The notes under the pieces are model-generated. The model was not told where the DNA came from, made no database searches, and saw nothing but the letters and a program-made list of their open reading frames with translations. From a virus, in IMG/VR virus record IMGVR_UViG_3300046665_000548, positions 434,001 to 498,000 of that record: a stretch of 64,000 bases of DNA, one strand, 5' to 3'. The translations under genes and the position numbers were made by a program. Below, piece by piece: positions 47,835-56,223 of the stretch (position 1 is the stretch's first letter; each line of letters begins with the position of its first letter).

Positions 47835-48677
47835 ATGTTTTTCAAAACAAAAAAGAGACAGAAGGAAGCTCTGACAGCCGCGAAGATGGCAGAGAGCCAA
47901 CTCACTTTGATCCAGGCCGCAACCGATACTGCGGAAGCCGCACGAGATGTCGCGGCTTCGCTAAAATCAAAAATCGATGATGCGTTTACGCAGCTAGAAA
48001 ACACCGCGCGCATTATTAACGATGCTCTTTTTCTTTGTAGCGAGGATGGGAGCATTGTTACGAGCAATACGGCGGCGACCGCCATGTTTGGATACGACGC
48101 TCAAAACGTTCTTGAAGTATTTGACATGGCTGGCGCACCGCTCCCTGATGCGGCAACTCTTTGGGATCATATTCAACACACCTCGTCCTGGATGCCATCT
48201 TCAAGAAGACCTCTTCGATGCAAAAGGGATAATGATCTTATTTGGGTCGAACCGAAAATGTCTCGCCTTGTGTGGTCTGACGGTTCCAAAAGCATCCTCG
48301 TCTTAATCCGAAGCATTGACAGCCTCGTAAAGATTCAAAAATCCGCTCAAGAGGCGCGCAAGCGATATCGCGCTCTAATGGACAAGTCGGTAGATGGAAT
48401 ATTGGTCATTCAGCACGATTTGATCATTGCCGCAAATCCCGCCGCTCGTAAAATTTTCGGTTATGAAATTCAGGAACTCCTCGGTCAGCCGATAAGTTTT
48501 CTGTTTCATGAAAGCGATCACGATTTGATCATCGAACACGAGGTTGTCCACACTATCGTAAAGGGTGTGCATGATGACAATACAACCGTGGATTTACTTT
48601 TCACGGCGGTGCCCATTGAGTGGCACGATGAACCTGCCAAATTAGTGACGGTTCGCGACACCTTCACTCCGAAATAA
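47835..48677 (+). CDS. Twin PAS-domain protein (about 280 aa)
   Basis: Residues about 10-60 are a coiled coil. Two PAS domains follow: 'INDALFLCSEDGSIVTSNTA' with 'AATAMFGYDAQNVLEVF' (about 60-95), and 'SVDGILVIQHDLIIAANPAA' with 'ARKIFGYEIQELLGQPISFLF' style residues (about 180-225). PAS domains sense ligands, redox or light and mediate dimerisation. No kinase or cyclase domain follows, so output would be by protein contact. ATG 47835 has GAGG 10 nt upstream; ATG 47826 is an alternative. Sits in a late cluster after a membrane protein. Confidence 0.75.
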   Translation: MFFKTKKRQKEALTAAKMAESQLTLIQAATDTAEAARDVAASLKSKIDDAFTQLENTARIINDALFLCSEDGSIVTSNTAATAMFGYDAQNVLEVFDMAGAPLPDAATLWDHIQHTSSWMPSSRRPLRCKRDNDLIWVEPKMSRLVWSDGSKSILVLIRSIDSLVKIQKSAQEARKRYRALMDKSVDGILVIQHDLIIAANPAARKIFGYEIQELLGQPISFLFHESDHDLIIEHEVVHTIVKGVHDDNTTVDLLFTAVPIEWHDEPAKLVTVRDTFTPK

Positions 48678-48690
48678 CTCCCCAAAACAG

Positions 48691-48718
48691 TAGACATATT
48701 TTCGTTTTCTGGTAGATT
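48691..48718 (+). promoter_or_regulatory. Promoter of cca, 16-nt spacer, leaderless
   Basis: TAGACA (48691-48696), 16-nt spacer ending TGG, TAGATT (48713-48718). Six nt separate the -10 from the ATG at 48725. Confidence 0.7.
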
Positions 48719-48724
48719 GATTCA

Positions 48725-49858
48725 ATGCAATTGATTCATATCCCAGAGTTGGTACATCTGCGCAATACCTTCCAGAAGTCGGGCTTCGATATCCGACTGG
48801 TTGGTGGTTGTGTGCGCGATATGCTGATGGACATTCAGCCCAAGGATATTGATCTGTGCACGGATGCCTCGCCTGACGAGCAGATCGCTCTGTATAAGGC
48901 TGCCGGTGTTCGGTTTGCTGAGACCGGTCTCCAGCATGGCACGATCACTGCAATCCTGCCGGAGGGCGTCTACGAGATCACGTCCCTGCGTACCGAGACG
49001 GAGCACGATGGCCGCCACGCGACCGTCAACTATACCCGTGACTGGAACGAGGACCTGGGCCGTCGCGATCTGACCATCAACGCGATGGCTATGACCTTCG
49101 AGGGGCAACTGCTGGACCCGTTCGGCGGGCAAGAGGATTTGAAGGCCCGTAGGCTGCGTTTCGTCAATGATCCGGATCAACGTATGCAGGAAGATTACCT
49201 GCGTATTCTGCGCTGGCTGCGGTTTCAGGGTCGAATTGCCCCCGGTCAGCAACTGGACCAGGATACCTGCGCCGCCGCAATGCGCAATGCCAAGGGTCTG
49301 GAGCGTATCTCGCGTGAGCGTGTCTGGTCCGAGGTCTCCCGGATGCTGTCCACGGACGGCGGTCCGGAGATGCTGGATGCTATGTGGAATTTGGGTCTGG
49401 CCGATCCATGCGGTCTGCCACGCGGGTATAGCGCCGAGGTTCGGCGCGTGCATCAGTATACGCGCGATCCCGTTGCACTGATGGCTACCTTCATCGGTGA
49501 TTCGGAAACGATGGCCGCGCTGGCTCGCGCGTGGAAGTGGAGCACCGATGAATCGAAGCTGGCGCAGTTTCTGACCAAGAATCGTTTCCGCAAGGACTTG
49601 GACTTCAAGCGGATGGTCGCGCTGAACGGCGTCACCAAGGATGCGATTTTTGCCCTGTCTATCCTGGAGGATCGCAGGGTGGAGGGTGAGGCCGTGATGG
49701 GCTGGGACGTACCCGTGTTCCCGGTGACCGGCAACGATCTGATCGCGGCTGGCATTCAGCAGGGTAAACAGATTGGTGAGACCAAGACTCGTCTGATGAA
49801 CCTGTGGGCCGATTCGGAGTTCAATATGTCCAAGGACGACCTGATGGGGGCAATCTAA
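48725..49858 (+). CDS. cca: CCA tRNA nucleotidyltransferase
   Basis: Adds or repairs the 3' CCA of tRNAs. 377 residues. Class II features: '[12 protein letters not shown]' (24-35, G-G-x-V-R-D), the metal-binding D-x-D in '[11 protein letters not shown]', 'HGTITA', '[11 protein letters not shown]' (about 113-123) and '[14 protein letters not shown]'. Helical C-terminal body present, so length is near normal (bacterial enzymes about 390-420). The ATG lies 6 nt after the -10 box and has no ribosome site: leaderless. Works with tyrS, S21 and RNA ligase as a translation-support set. Confidence 0.93.
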   Translation: MQLIHIPELVHLRNTFQKSGFDIRLVGGCVRDMLMDIQPKDIDLCTDASPDEQIALYKAAGVRFAETGLQHGTITAILPEGVYEITSLRTETEHDGRHATVNYTRDWNEDLGRRDLTINAMAMTFEGQLLDPFGGQEDLKARRLRFVNDPDQRMQEDYLRILRWLRFQGRIAPGQQLDQDTCAAAMRNAKGLERISRERVWSEVSRMLSTDGGPEMLDAMWNLGLADPCGLPRGYSAEVRRVHQYTRDPVALMATFIGDSETMAALARAWKWSTDESKLAQFLTKNRFRKDLDFKRMVALNGVTKDAIFALSILEDRRVEGEAVMGWDVPVFPVTGNDLIAAGIQQGKQIGETKTRLMNLWADSEFNMSKDDLMGAI

Positions 49859-49860
49859 CC

Positions 49861-50028
49861 ATGATGCGTTTCCTGCGACGCTTGCAGCGCTATTTCAAGA
49901 AGGAAGATCGTTCGTCTATAGCGTACATGACGCCAATCGTTGGCGTCATGCTCGTTATCAACGGCCGAAGCATCACCCCAGCAGCGACCAGATATGAACG
50001 AACCATTTCTCATCGAATTGGAACGTGA
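49861..50028 (+). CDS. Possible small membrane peptide (55 aa)
   Basis: ATG 49861, two bases after the cca stop. Basic N-terminus (MMRFLRRLQRYFKKEDRSS) and a short hydrophobic stretch (IAYMTPIVGVMLVI). The DNA for that stretch is an inverted repeat (10-bp arms, 49927-49949), so the reading frame may be incidental. It overlaps the next gene by 35 nt. Confidence 0.35.
   Translation: MMRFLRRLQRYFKKEDRSSIAYMTPIVGVMLVINGRSITPAATRYERTISHRIGT
49927..49949 (+). repeat. Perfect inverted repeat, 10-bp arms, 3-nt loop
   Basis: ATGACGCCAA / TTGGCGTCAT around TCG. Could fold into a tight hairpin in mRNA; no T-tract follows. Confidence 0.5.
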
Positions 50029-50257
50029 TCCGTCTCTCTATGGGGAGATTAACGCGCAATTTCGAATATTCGAAATGCGTTGGGTCGAGGTCACTCGTAT
50101 AAAAATGATGGAGGAATGGTGCGCCTCCATGTTTGGTGTCGATCCACGCATGGAGAACGATAAGCTTCCCATCGAGCGCTGGAGTAGAATGGGACCACGC
50201 TGGTATTTTAGGGACGAGACCGACGCCCTTGTCTTCAAAATGATGTGGACGACTTAA
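49994..50257 (+). CDS. 'FKL'-motif paralogue (87 aa)
   Basis: Starts MNEPFLIELERDPSLYGEIN; ends 'GPRWYFRDETDALVFKMMWTT', matching the family core closely. 'MEEWCASMFGVDPRMEND' in the middle. Its end overlaps the convergent minus gene at 50235. Function unknown. Confidence 0.6.
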   Translation: MNEPFLIELERDPSLYGEINAQFRIFEMRWVEVTRIKMMEEWCASMFGVDPRMENDKLPIERWSRMGPRWYFRDETDALVFKMMWTT

Positions 50258-50468
50258 TCCGGTAATCCGTAACGATGCTTCCCGGAACCAATGGAACAAG
50301 CACTCTCTGGTACATGATCCAGGTTTCGCGAATTCCCTTGACGGGATATCGCTGAACCCAATCGTCAAAATCCACATCAACCTCAGTGGCTGACACCAAA
50401 ACAACCGTGCCTTCGTCGTACCAATCGTTGTGGTCGTAAACGCGAAGTTTATCGCCTTCGTTGATCAT
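50235..50468 (-). CDS. Small Tudor/SH3-like protein (77 aa)
   Basis: MINEGDKLRVYDHNDWYDEGTVVLVSATEVDVDFDDWVQRY: pattern of a five-strand barrel such as Tudor or SH3. ATG 50468 with TAGGA upstream; an upstream ATG (50522) lies in the terminator hairpin and is unlikely. Function unknown. Confidence 0.55.
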   Translation of the reverse strand: MINEGDKLRVYDHNDWYDEGTVVLVSATEVDVDFDDWVQRYPVKGIRETWIMYQRVLVPLVPGSIVTDYRIKSSTSF

Positions 50469-50508
50469 CTGTCCTACCAAGCTACTAATTAATAGCTTTA
50501 GGACAAAC

Positions 50509-50544
50509 GATTTCCTGATCAACCCGTATCAGGAAATCTTTTTT
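50509..50544 (+). terminator. Intrinsic terminator on the plus strand
   Basis: 11-bp stem GATTTCCTGAT / ATCAGGAAATC, 8-nt loop, then TTTTTT. It would stop plus-strand transcription from the cca unit. The stop codon of the minus-strand 50529 gene lies inside the right arm. Confidence 0.75.
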
Positions 50545-52295
50545 GCGAAGAGTTCCGCAGCGTGCGTTGGATCAAATCCTTCGCGAACTCGGCTCATGAT
50601 TTCGTGCACGACCTCATCGGACGAGGCTTGCGCTTTCCATTCCATCGCATCGGATAAGTTGGCATCGCGCCGACGTTCAGCGGTCTCGTCATCATTGAGA
50701 GTGTCCCAATCACGAGCCTCGCGAACGTCGTAAACGTCACCGAGATAGTCTTCGTCGTGCTCATCAGATGCAGTGACCATAGCGATCAGATCGTGAGCGG
50801 ACACGCGAAGCTGCACAGGAGCATCCCAGTCGCGCCCGACATGGGCGTGCTGCCAGCGACCCTTAAATGCCCAACCAACATCCACATAGGTCTGGATGCG
50901 GTTCTGGAGGGCCTGGAGATCATTGTGGCTGAGCTTGGCTGATTCGTTCACTGCCGCAACCATCTCTTCATAGAAGTGGCTCTCACGAAGACGGGAACCC
51001 GCAAGACGCATGGCGGCTTCGAATCGGCTGTCGTACTGAGGGACCGCCCTCACGCCCATGGCCATCATGACCTTGGCGTATTCTTTCGGGCTTAGCTTGA
51101 CGAGGATGTTACGAATGTCTTCGTCAGTAAGATTTTCAACAGGATGAATTTCATGAGCGCGACCGGAATAGATCGCAAGCATCTCTTCAAGGAGATGATC
51201 CTTGATGGCCTGAGCGAAATGATCCAGGTCCGAATATTCAGTGATGATGAACTCTTTCGCGTCAGACGTTAGCTCCAACACGGGCGGCTTGATAGATTCG
51301 CTCTCCAGAAGTTCAACGAGGCATTCTTGAACACGAGGGTCCTCAACGCCGAAGCTCTTATACATTGCCCACAGGCCGCCCAATTCCGGCTTCTCAGCAA
51401 GCAGACTATCGAGAACGTCACTCTCCAGATCAGACAAACGGAAGTTATGCTCCGGCGACGTGCCGCCACCCTTGATGCCGTGAACGAGAGGCAGGCGAAG
51501 AAGCGCAACGATCTCGTTATAATACTGAGGGTCTGGGCGCTGATTGAAGCGTCCCTTCATTTCACCGAGCATTCCGTTTTTATCGAGAATGAAAGTCAGG
51601 ACCGGCTTCATCATAGTCCGACCATCTTCGTGATACATTTCACGGAGGCTCAGGATCGTGTCGCCAGACATCTCACGCGGCTTGTTGCCGGAATGACCCA
51701 TTGCCTTTGCTTCTAGCGGACAGTGAGCACGACCGAGATTGAACCAAGCAAGGCCGTTTGCAAACTTCAAGATAGCGGTAGACGAAGGGTCTTCAAAAGA
51801 ATCCTTCTGATCATGCTGCCAACGAGTTTCGAACTTGCGGAAATTAGCAAGGATACGCTCCGGATCATCGAAGCGGAAAACATGACTCTGGATTGACGGG
51901 ATCGGCAAAGAGAAAAGCTGCTCAAGCGTAGCAAGTAGAGTGTGATCCTGGTAGACCATCCAGCCTTGGCTCAACGCTTCAGTTGGTGTGCAATGAGCGC
52001 GGCGCGCATATTCGTTGGCAAGCTTCTCAGCAACATGTGGAGCTACGATCTCGGGGAAACGCTTTGACTGCGCATCCATGAAACCAATCTTCCAGAGGCG
52101 AAGCCACCACGTTACGCGGTCATTCTTCTTGAGCTTCGCACGAGCCTTGGCAATCTCAGCCTCGATCTCTGCCGGTCGCTGACCAGAAAATGCGCGAGTA
52201 ACATCGCTGAACATCTCGGCGTAACTCACAGTCTCCGTGAGGAGCCCATTGAGCACACGCACGTCACGATCAAAAATGTCATTCAATAGCGACAC
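50529..52295 (-). CDS. PcfJ-like phage protein (588 aa, GTG start)
   Basis: The middle region 'AHCPLEAKAMGHSGNKPREM' with 'TILSLREMYHEDGRTMMKPV' and 'LTFILDKNGMLGEMKGRFNQ' (about 190-260) recalls the PcfJ domain of conjugative elements and related proteins of large phages. The rest is helical and not recognised. Late-type box at 52325-52332 and CGGAGA before the GTG. Possibly a virion or injected protein; unproven. Confidence 0.55.
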   Translation of the reverse strand: MSLLNDIFDRDVRVLNGLLTETVSYAEMFSDVTRAFSGQRPAEIEAEIAKARAKLKKNDRVTWWLRLWKIGFMDAQSKRFPEIVAPHVAEKLANEYARRAHCTPTEALSQGWMVYQDHTLLATLEQLFSLPIPSIQSHVFRFDDPERILANFRKFETRWQHDQKDSFEDPSSTAILKFANGLAWFNLGRAHCPLEAKAMGHSGNKPREMSGDTILSLREMYHEDGRTMMKPVLTFILDKNGMLGEMKGRFNQRPDPQYYNEIVALLRLPLVHGIKGGGTSPEHNFRLSDLESDVLDSLLAEKPELGGLWAMYKSFGVEDPRVQECLVELLESESIKPPVLELTSDAKEFIITEYSDLDHFAQAIKDHLLEEMLAIYSGRAHEIHPVENLTDEDIRNILVKLSPKEYAKVMMAMGVRAVPQYDSRFEAAMRLAGSRLRESHFYEEMVAAVNESAKLSHNDLQALQNRIQTYVDVGWAFKGRWQHAHVGRDWDAPVQLRVSAHDLIAMVTASDEHDEDYLGDVYDVREARDWDTLNDDETAERRRDANLSDAMEWKAQASSDEVVHEIMSRVREGFDPTHAAELFAKKIS

Positions 52296-52324
52296 AAACA
52301 GTCTCCGACAAAATATTCTTTGTC

Positions 52325-52332
52325 TATTTAGG
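52325..52332 (-). promoter_or_regulatory. Late-type promoter box (CCTAAATA)
   Basis: Upstream of the PcfJ-like gene, inside or beside the end of the next gene. Confidence 0.45.
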
Positions 52333-52333
52333 C

Positions 52334-52639
52334 TTAAAGGTAGTTGCGGAGATTCGGCTCGTCGCCGTACCGAATAAGATGAAACTCTACCTCAGCAATG
52401 GCCTGTTCCACACTCAACTTAAACCATTCTCCGTGAGAACGACGATATTTGAGTGTCTTGTGGATCATCTGTTCCATCAGCTTGGCTTGTTTAGGAGAAA
52501 ATTCCTGCTGATGCCAAAGAGTGAGAGGCTTGGGATATCCCGTTTGGAGTTCTTTGAGGCGACGATTGGGATCGTTGCTGAATCCAATTTTAACTGGACC
52601 CTGCTCGTCGGCGGCAATGACATAAATGAAAATTTCCAT
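52334..52639 (-). CDS. T5orf172/GIY-YIG-like protein (101 aa)
   Basis: MEIFIYVIAADEQGPVKIGF-SNDPNRRLKELQTGYPKPL is the hallmark of the T5orf172 branch of the GIY-YIG nuclease superfamily (YVI...VKIGxSxDPxxRLxxLQTG). The His/Glu end of the domain ('MIHKTLKYRRSHGEWF') is also there. May cut DNA or serve as a regulatory domain; stands alone here. Confidence 0.75.
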   Translation of the reverse strand: MEIFIYVIAADEQGPVKIGFSNDPNRRLKELQTGYPKPLTLWHQQEFSPKQAKLMEQMIHKTLKYRRSHGEWFKLSVEQAIAEVEFHLIRYGDEPNLRNYL

Positions 52640-52688
52640 GGCGATAGCTCACCATGGAGTAGGAATATCTTCTTGTCAAAAAAGAAGT

Positions 52689-53114
52689 TTATTCCGGTAG
52701 AAGATCGCTCCAAAGCGGCGTCTCGATGTTGAAATTCGGACGGTGATCGTCGTAGGCGCTGATTCGAACCAGCATCCTGACCGGCTTATCCAGCTTACGG
52801 GCCATTTCCATTTCCATGCGCATGCCCTCAGAACGATCCCATCCGTCGAGAGGAAAAATCCAATACTCATCGCACTTTTCCACCATCTTGACCGAATAGT
52901 TGAGCCAAAACTGGCGATCCGAATGGGCGGTGCCATATTCGGGGATGTAATCCATGAGATTGGGAGAGACGACGAAGCCAAGCCCGTTATTGTGAATCCA
53001 AAAAGCAGCGCGCCGCGTCTCATCGAGACGAATGTCGATGACTGACCGATCAGGGTCATAATAGGGCGCACCCAAGAGGATGAAGGGGCGGTTCGGAATA
53101 GATGATACAGGCAT
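52689..53114 (-). CDS. DUF1937-like protein, deoxyribosyltransferase fold (141 aa)
   Basis: Opens 'PFILLGAPYYDPDRSVID', continues 'GLGFVVSPNLMDYIPEYG' and 'VEKCDEYWIFPLDGWDRSEG', then 'MEMARKLDKPVRML': the layout of DUF1937 and the nucleoside 2-deoxyribosyltransferase-like fold. Enzymes of this fold cleave or exchange N-glycosidic bonds of nucleotides. Function here unknown; a link to the NAD-related genes is only a thought. Confidence 0.7.
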   Translation of the reverse strand: MPVSSIPNRPFILLGAPYYDPDRSVIDIRLDETRRAAFWIHNNGLGFVVSPNLMDYIPEYGTAHSDRQFWLNYSVKMVEKCDEYWIFPLDGWDRSEGMRMEMEMARKLDKPVRMLVRISAYDDHRPNFNIETPLWSDLLPE

Positions 53115-53170
53115 GAGACCTCAGAGAGACGGAAGAATTTTGGCGACGATTGACGGGGCTCGCCGCATCA

Positions 53171-53467
53171 TCACGCATCCGCCTGATTGAAAAGGATTTC
53201 GGTCATGGCGGCGACCTCAGGCGATGTGGCCTTGGCCCATGCAAGAGCCCGGTCGCGTTGAGTGGAGGTACGAGAGAGTTCGATAAGAGCTTGGGGGATG
53301 CCCATCATCACATGAGGGCCAAATGATTCGCCTTTAATCGAGATACCGGCCAGGATCATGGCGGCAAGGCGGTGGGATTCTTTCTCGTTCGCGTCCAAGA
53401 TGCGCATATGCGGCATCTTGCGGCGAGCGGATTCTACCAATTCGGCAGGTGTCGGACTTTTCTCCAT
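53171..53467 (-). CDS. Unknown helical protein, leaderless (98 aa)
   Basis: Starts MEKSPTPAELVESARRKMPH at 53467, 5 nt after a TATTCT box; an upstream ATG (53482) overlaps that -10 box and so cannot be used with it. Helical throughout ('AALAWAKATSPEV'-like C-terminus). Not recognised. Confidence 0.55.
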   Translation of the reverse strand: MEKSPTPAELVESARRKMPHMRILDANEKESHRLAAMILAGISIKGESFGPHVMMGIPQALIELSRTSTQRDRALAWAKATSPEVAAMTEILFNQADA

Positions 53468-53472
53468 GGCTA

Positions 53473-53500
53473 AGAATACCATGGAGAATCATTTTGGCAA
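53473..53500 (-). promoter_or_regulatory. Promoter with 16-nt spacer, leaderless
   Basis: Minus strand: TTGCCA (53500-53495), 16-nt spacer ending TGG, TATTCT (53478-53473); ATG follows after 5 nt. Confidence 0.7.
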
Positions 53501-53507
53501 GCGTTTT

Positions 53508-54194
53508 TTAGCTAGCAAAAAGCGCTTCGAGCTTGTCTGCATCCATCCAGCCGCAGACCTTCAGGACGAATGCCGTTTCCTCACCGGCAACCATACCCCA
53601 GGCATTGTGATCCTGGAAAAAGTATGCGGGCGCGGCCAGATCAACGATCTTATCGTCAATCAGCGCCTTGGTCTTCTCGCCGGGGGCAATAACGAACGAA
53701 AGGGTAACGTGTCCGGCATTAGCGAGGCCCTGGCCCGGTGAATCGTAGTGGGGCACGTGCACGCCGTGTGCGGGCAGCATGATGATACGAACGATATCGA
53801 TATCGGTGAACGGAAGGCTTTCAACGAACGCCTTGATTTCCGGAATGTGGCTGAGCATCTGCGTGCGCCAAACCCATTTTCCACGCAGGGTGCCACGGTA
53901 GATAAACTGTCCGTTGCGTGTGGGCTTGTTACCCGGAATTTCAGTCAGGCTGAAACCATGCGCACACGGTAGTTCGCGCTGATCGAGATGGAAACGACCA
54001 TTAATGTCGTAGTCGCCACGAGTTACGCGATCCAAATCGGTTTGCGATACTATTTCGAATGGCGGAGCGAAAAAATACGCCTCGGATGCAGCCTGTCTTT
54101 CACTCAAAAGAGCAGGAGCCAAATCTTTTACCTCAGTGATAACCGAGGCTGGAATTTCAACGTTCAAAGGTTGATATAGCGGAAGTTCAGACAT
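53508..54194 (-). CDS. 2OG-Fe(II) oxygenase-like protein (228 aa)
   Basis: 'PAHGVHVPHYDSPGQGL' holds His-x-Asp and 'HVTLSFVIAPG' the following strand; the distal His is in 'YFFQDHNAWGMVAGEETA'. The cosubstrate-binding residue seems to be Lys ('VLKVCG') rather than the usual Arg. Similar to Asp/Asn hydroxylase-type phage enzymes. ATG 54194 with GGAGAAC. Late-type box (54219-54226) upstream. Third oxygenase of the window. Confidence 0.7.
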   Translation of the reverse strand: MSELPLYQPLNVEIPASVITEVKDLAPALLSERQAASEAYFFAPPFEIVSQTDLDRVTRGDYDINGRFHLDQRELPCAHGFSLTEIPGNKPTRNGQFIYRGTLRGKWVWRTQMLSHIPEIKAFVESLPFTDIDIVRIIMLPAHGVHVPHYDSPGQGLANAGHVTLSFVIAPGEKTKALIDDKIVDLAAPAYFFQDHNAWGMVAGEETAFVLKVCGWMDADKLEALFAS

Positions 54195-54218
54195 TGAGTT
54201 CTCCAAGAGAGTTATGTC

Positions 54219-54226
54219 TATTTATT
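54219..54226 (-). promoter_or_regulatory. T4-type late promoter box (AATAAATA)
   Basis: 25 nt ahead of the oxygenase start at 54194. Confidence 0.5.
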
Positions 54227-54233
54227 CGCAACG

Positions 54234-54262
54234 AAAAAAGGCGGGGAAAATCCCCGCCCTTT
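54234..54262 (-). terminator. Intrinsic terminator
   Basis: 8-bp stem GGCGGGGA / TCCCCGCC with a 3-nt loop, TTTTTT on the minus-strand side. Ends transcription of the membrane-protein gene at 54281-54898. Confidence 0.75.
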
Positions 54263-54280
54263 GTTTTGATCGAACGCTGT

Positions 54281-54898
54281 TTACTTGCGAATGTATTCTG
54301 GTTTGACCCGCGCCTGCGCGCGGTCTGCGATAGCTTGAAGCGTGCTGGAAATCTGCTGGTACGCGTAGATGTAGAAGCTGCGAACTGGGTCCTTGAGCAG
54401 TGTCCAAAGTCCAACAATCGGCCAGAATGTCATCCACGTAGTGATGCGGGCCTTGTGCTGATATAGATGCAGCGGGTAGGCGAATTGATTGCCATTGGTC
54501 ACGTATCGAACGGCCGAATCGATATAGCTGTTCTTCTCCGATTCACTGAGTTGGTCGAACGTCTTTCCATTTTGGAGAAGCATCGTATCGATATTCTCCT
54601 CGTAGTCGTGGTTCAGATTCACCGCGAAACGCCACCACTTGTAGATTCCTACTCCGATCCCCGAGATCAAGAACAGGACAGCGTATCCGAGCGCAGTGGT
54701 CGGATGCTGATAGGCTAGAGTGAATGGATGAAAGTCTGTGCACGTTTGAAGGAAGAGCAGGGTCACCAAGACGGTGAAGCTCGCCCATCCAGCATGACTG
54801 TTTTCGACCAGATACAGAAGACAGGCGGCCCACGCCAACAGGAACACGGACCACATAAAGAAGTTGCCGAAGAATTCGAATGCAGGGACGAATCCCAT
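54281..54898 (-). CDS. Integral membrane protein (205 aa)
   Basis: Four or five hydrophobic segments (about 12-32, 40-55, 68-88, 150-168) around a soluble region with 'ENIDTMLLQNGKTFDQLSES'. Not recognised. Ends in an intrinsic terminator. No signal peptide. Confidence 0.6.
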   Translation of the reverse strand: MGFVPAFEFFGNFFMWSVFLLAWAACLLYLVENSHAGWASFTVLVTLLFLQTCTDFHPFTLAYQHPTTALGYAVLFLISGIGVGIYKWWRFAVNLNHDYEENIDTMLLQNGKTFDQLSESEKNSYIDSAVRYVTNGNQFAYPLHLYQHKARITTWMTFWPIVGLWTLLKDPVRSFYIYAYQQISSTLQAIADRAQARVKPEYIRK

Positions 54899-55462
54899 TT
54901 AAAGTCTCCTAATGGTTGGAATTTCAGATTTAAGACCAATTTCGGTTAGCACTCTTGCGGCGATTTTGCTAGGGGCTTCATCATCTCCCAGCATCTCTAT
55001 TACTGGCATGTGCTTCCGACCTAGCTCCAATAGTTCAAGCGAAATTTCGTTAGCCTCTTCCTCGCTCTGGTAACGCCCGATAGGGTCGTAAGCGTGCGCG
55101 CGATGGAGGAAGAAAGTCAGGCCGCCGAGAGCCTTCCAATGTTCGGCCACGAGCGTATCAAAAATGGCAGGATATCGGCCGGGACAGTTACGCAGATTGT
55201 AATAACTGGAAAGTATGAGCGGGCTATCTGTCACGATGACATCCACCTCTCCCATGAGGCTTTCCATGTTCTTTAGCTGCTTGCCGTAGATATACGGCTG
55301 GCACGTCAGAGCTTTTTTGCGGTGTTCGAATACGAAGCTTTTAGCAACTTCGTTGCAGTATTCCACGCTGACACCCTTGACTCGGAGGTCACAAGTCGTG
55401 CGCATTGCCGCAATACTTTTGCCCGCGCTCGGTGCCCCCAGGATGTTGACAATAATCGTCAT
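54899..55462 (-). CDS. P-loop kinase/ATPase, AAA_28/NadR-like (187 aa)
   Basis: From ATG 55462: 'IVNILGAPSAGKSIAAMRTT' gives a clear Walker A (GAPSAGKS, 9-16); 'DVIVTDSPLILSSYYN' supplies the Walker B-like Asp. Layout resembles nucleoside-kinase-type P-loop proteins such as the NadR kinase domain and phage AAA_28 proteins. Substrate unknown. A nicotinamide-riboside kinase role would fit this phage's NAD theme but is not shown by the motifs. Confidence 0.65.
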   Translation of the reverse strand: MTIIVNILGAPSAGKSIAAMRTTCDLRVKGVSVEYCNEVAKSFVFEHRKKALTCQPYIYGKQLKNMESLMGEVDVIVTDSPLILSSYYNLRNCPGRYPAIFDTLVAEHWKALGGLTFFLHRAHAYDPIGRYQSEEEANEISLELLELGRKHMPVIEMLGDDEAPSKIAARVLTEIGLKSEIPTIRRL

Positions 55463-55507
55463 GAAAGAGCTTTCTGTTAAAAACCAAATTCTAGTCTCGT
55501 GATTCGC

Positions 55508-55536
55508 TTGAAAGCAAATTGAAACTGGAGTATACT
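55508..55536 (+). promoter_or_regulatory. Sigma70 promoter, leaderless
   Basis: TTGAAA (55508-55513), 17-nt spacer, TATACT (55531-55536), 5 nt before the ATG at 55542. Confidence 0.6.
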
Positions 55537-55541
55537 GAAGT

Positions 55542-56003
55542 ATGACCTTTCCTATTCTTGCACAGCACGACGCCATTGGTTGGGACTTTGACGAGACTTT
55601 GGCTCGTCATGGGAACAGCGAGGCGATGCACGCCTTCATTAAGGCGCACCCCGATAAGCGCCATGTCATCGTGACCTTCCGTACGCACGGAATGCAGGAT
55701 GGCGTGTTTGATGAGCTTTCGGTGTATCCGAATGCGCCTGGGCCGGAAGCGTTCGAAGCCGTGCTGAATATCGAGGATGAGGCTTGGGAGAGGTTTTCCG
55801 CTCATCGTCACGCCCGTCAGCGCGGGGAGATCGGTGCCGCGTTAACCGAGGCCGAAACCTATTATCTGGAATGGAAGGGCGCGATGTGCCGCAAGCATGG
55901 ACTAACCGTGCTCGTGGACGATATGGTTGATCGCGTGAAGGACGGCTGCGAGAAGAACGGGATCGTCTACATCAACCCGGACGACCTGATCCCAAATGGC
56001 TAG
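55542..56003 (+). CDS. HAD-superfamily phosphatase-like protein (153 aa)
   Basis: Motif I 'AIGWDFDETLARHG' (D-x-D-x-T/E-L, about 11-24), motif II-like 'HVIVTFRTHGMQDG', and motif IV 'TVLVDDMVDRVKDGCEKNGI' are consistent with a compact HAD phosphatase, perhaps a 5'-nucleotidase or kinase-phosphatase type as in T4 Pnkp's phosphatase part. The substrate is not visible. Start codon 5 nt after the -10 box, no ribosome site. Confidence 0.75.
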   Translation: MTFPILAQHDAIGWDFDETLARHGNSEAMHAFIKAHPDKRHVIVTFRTHGMQDGVFDELSVYPNAPGPEAFEAVLNIEDEAWERFSAHRHARQRGEIGAALTEAETYYLEWKGAMCRKHGLTVLVDDMVDRVKDGCEKNGIVYINPDDLIPNG

Positions 56004-56223
56004 ATATTTCGTGGTGCGGCCGGATCAAGTTAAGGCGTACGCCCCTATCCGTGATATGCACCATGAGCGCGACGGCTGGAGAATCATGACCGAGGTCAAA
56101 ACCCGGAAGGGTACTCGGTATGGCAGGGTGCTAGAACAAGAGGCAAACGGCAATATACGCCACGCTCGTTTTACGAGCGAGGCTGAGGCCGCTGCGGCAA
56201 TCCCTGAGGTATCTCGCCGTTAG
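55996..56223 (+). CDS. Unknown small protein (75 aa)
   Basis: Overlaps the HAD gene by 8 nt. 'MARYFVVRPDQVKAYAPIRD' and 'KGTRYGRVLEQEANGNIRHA' suggest a small beta domain. Not recognised. Confidence 0.5.
   Translation: MARYFVVRPDQVKAYAPIRDMHHERDGWRIMTEVKTRKGTRYGRVLEQEANGNIRHARFTSEAEAAAAIPEVSRR

Noticed and set aside
49926-49950. Inverted repeat at 49927-49949 as a terminator for cca
   Set aside because: No T-tract follows, and a clear terminator with TTTTTT lies downstream at 50509-50544.
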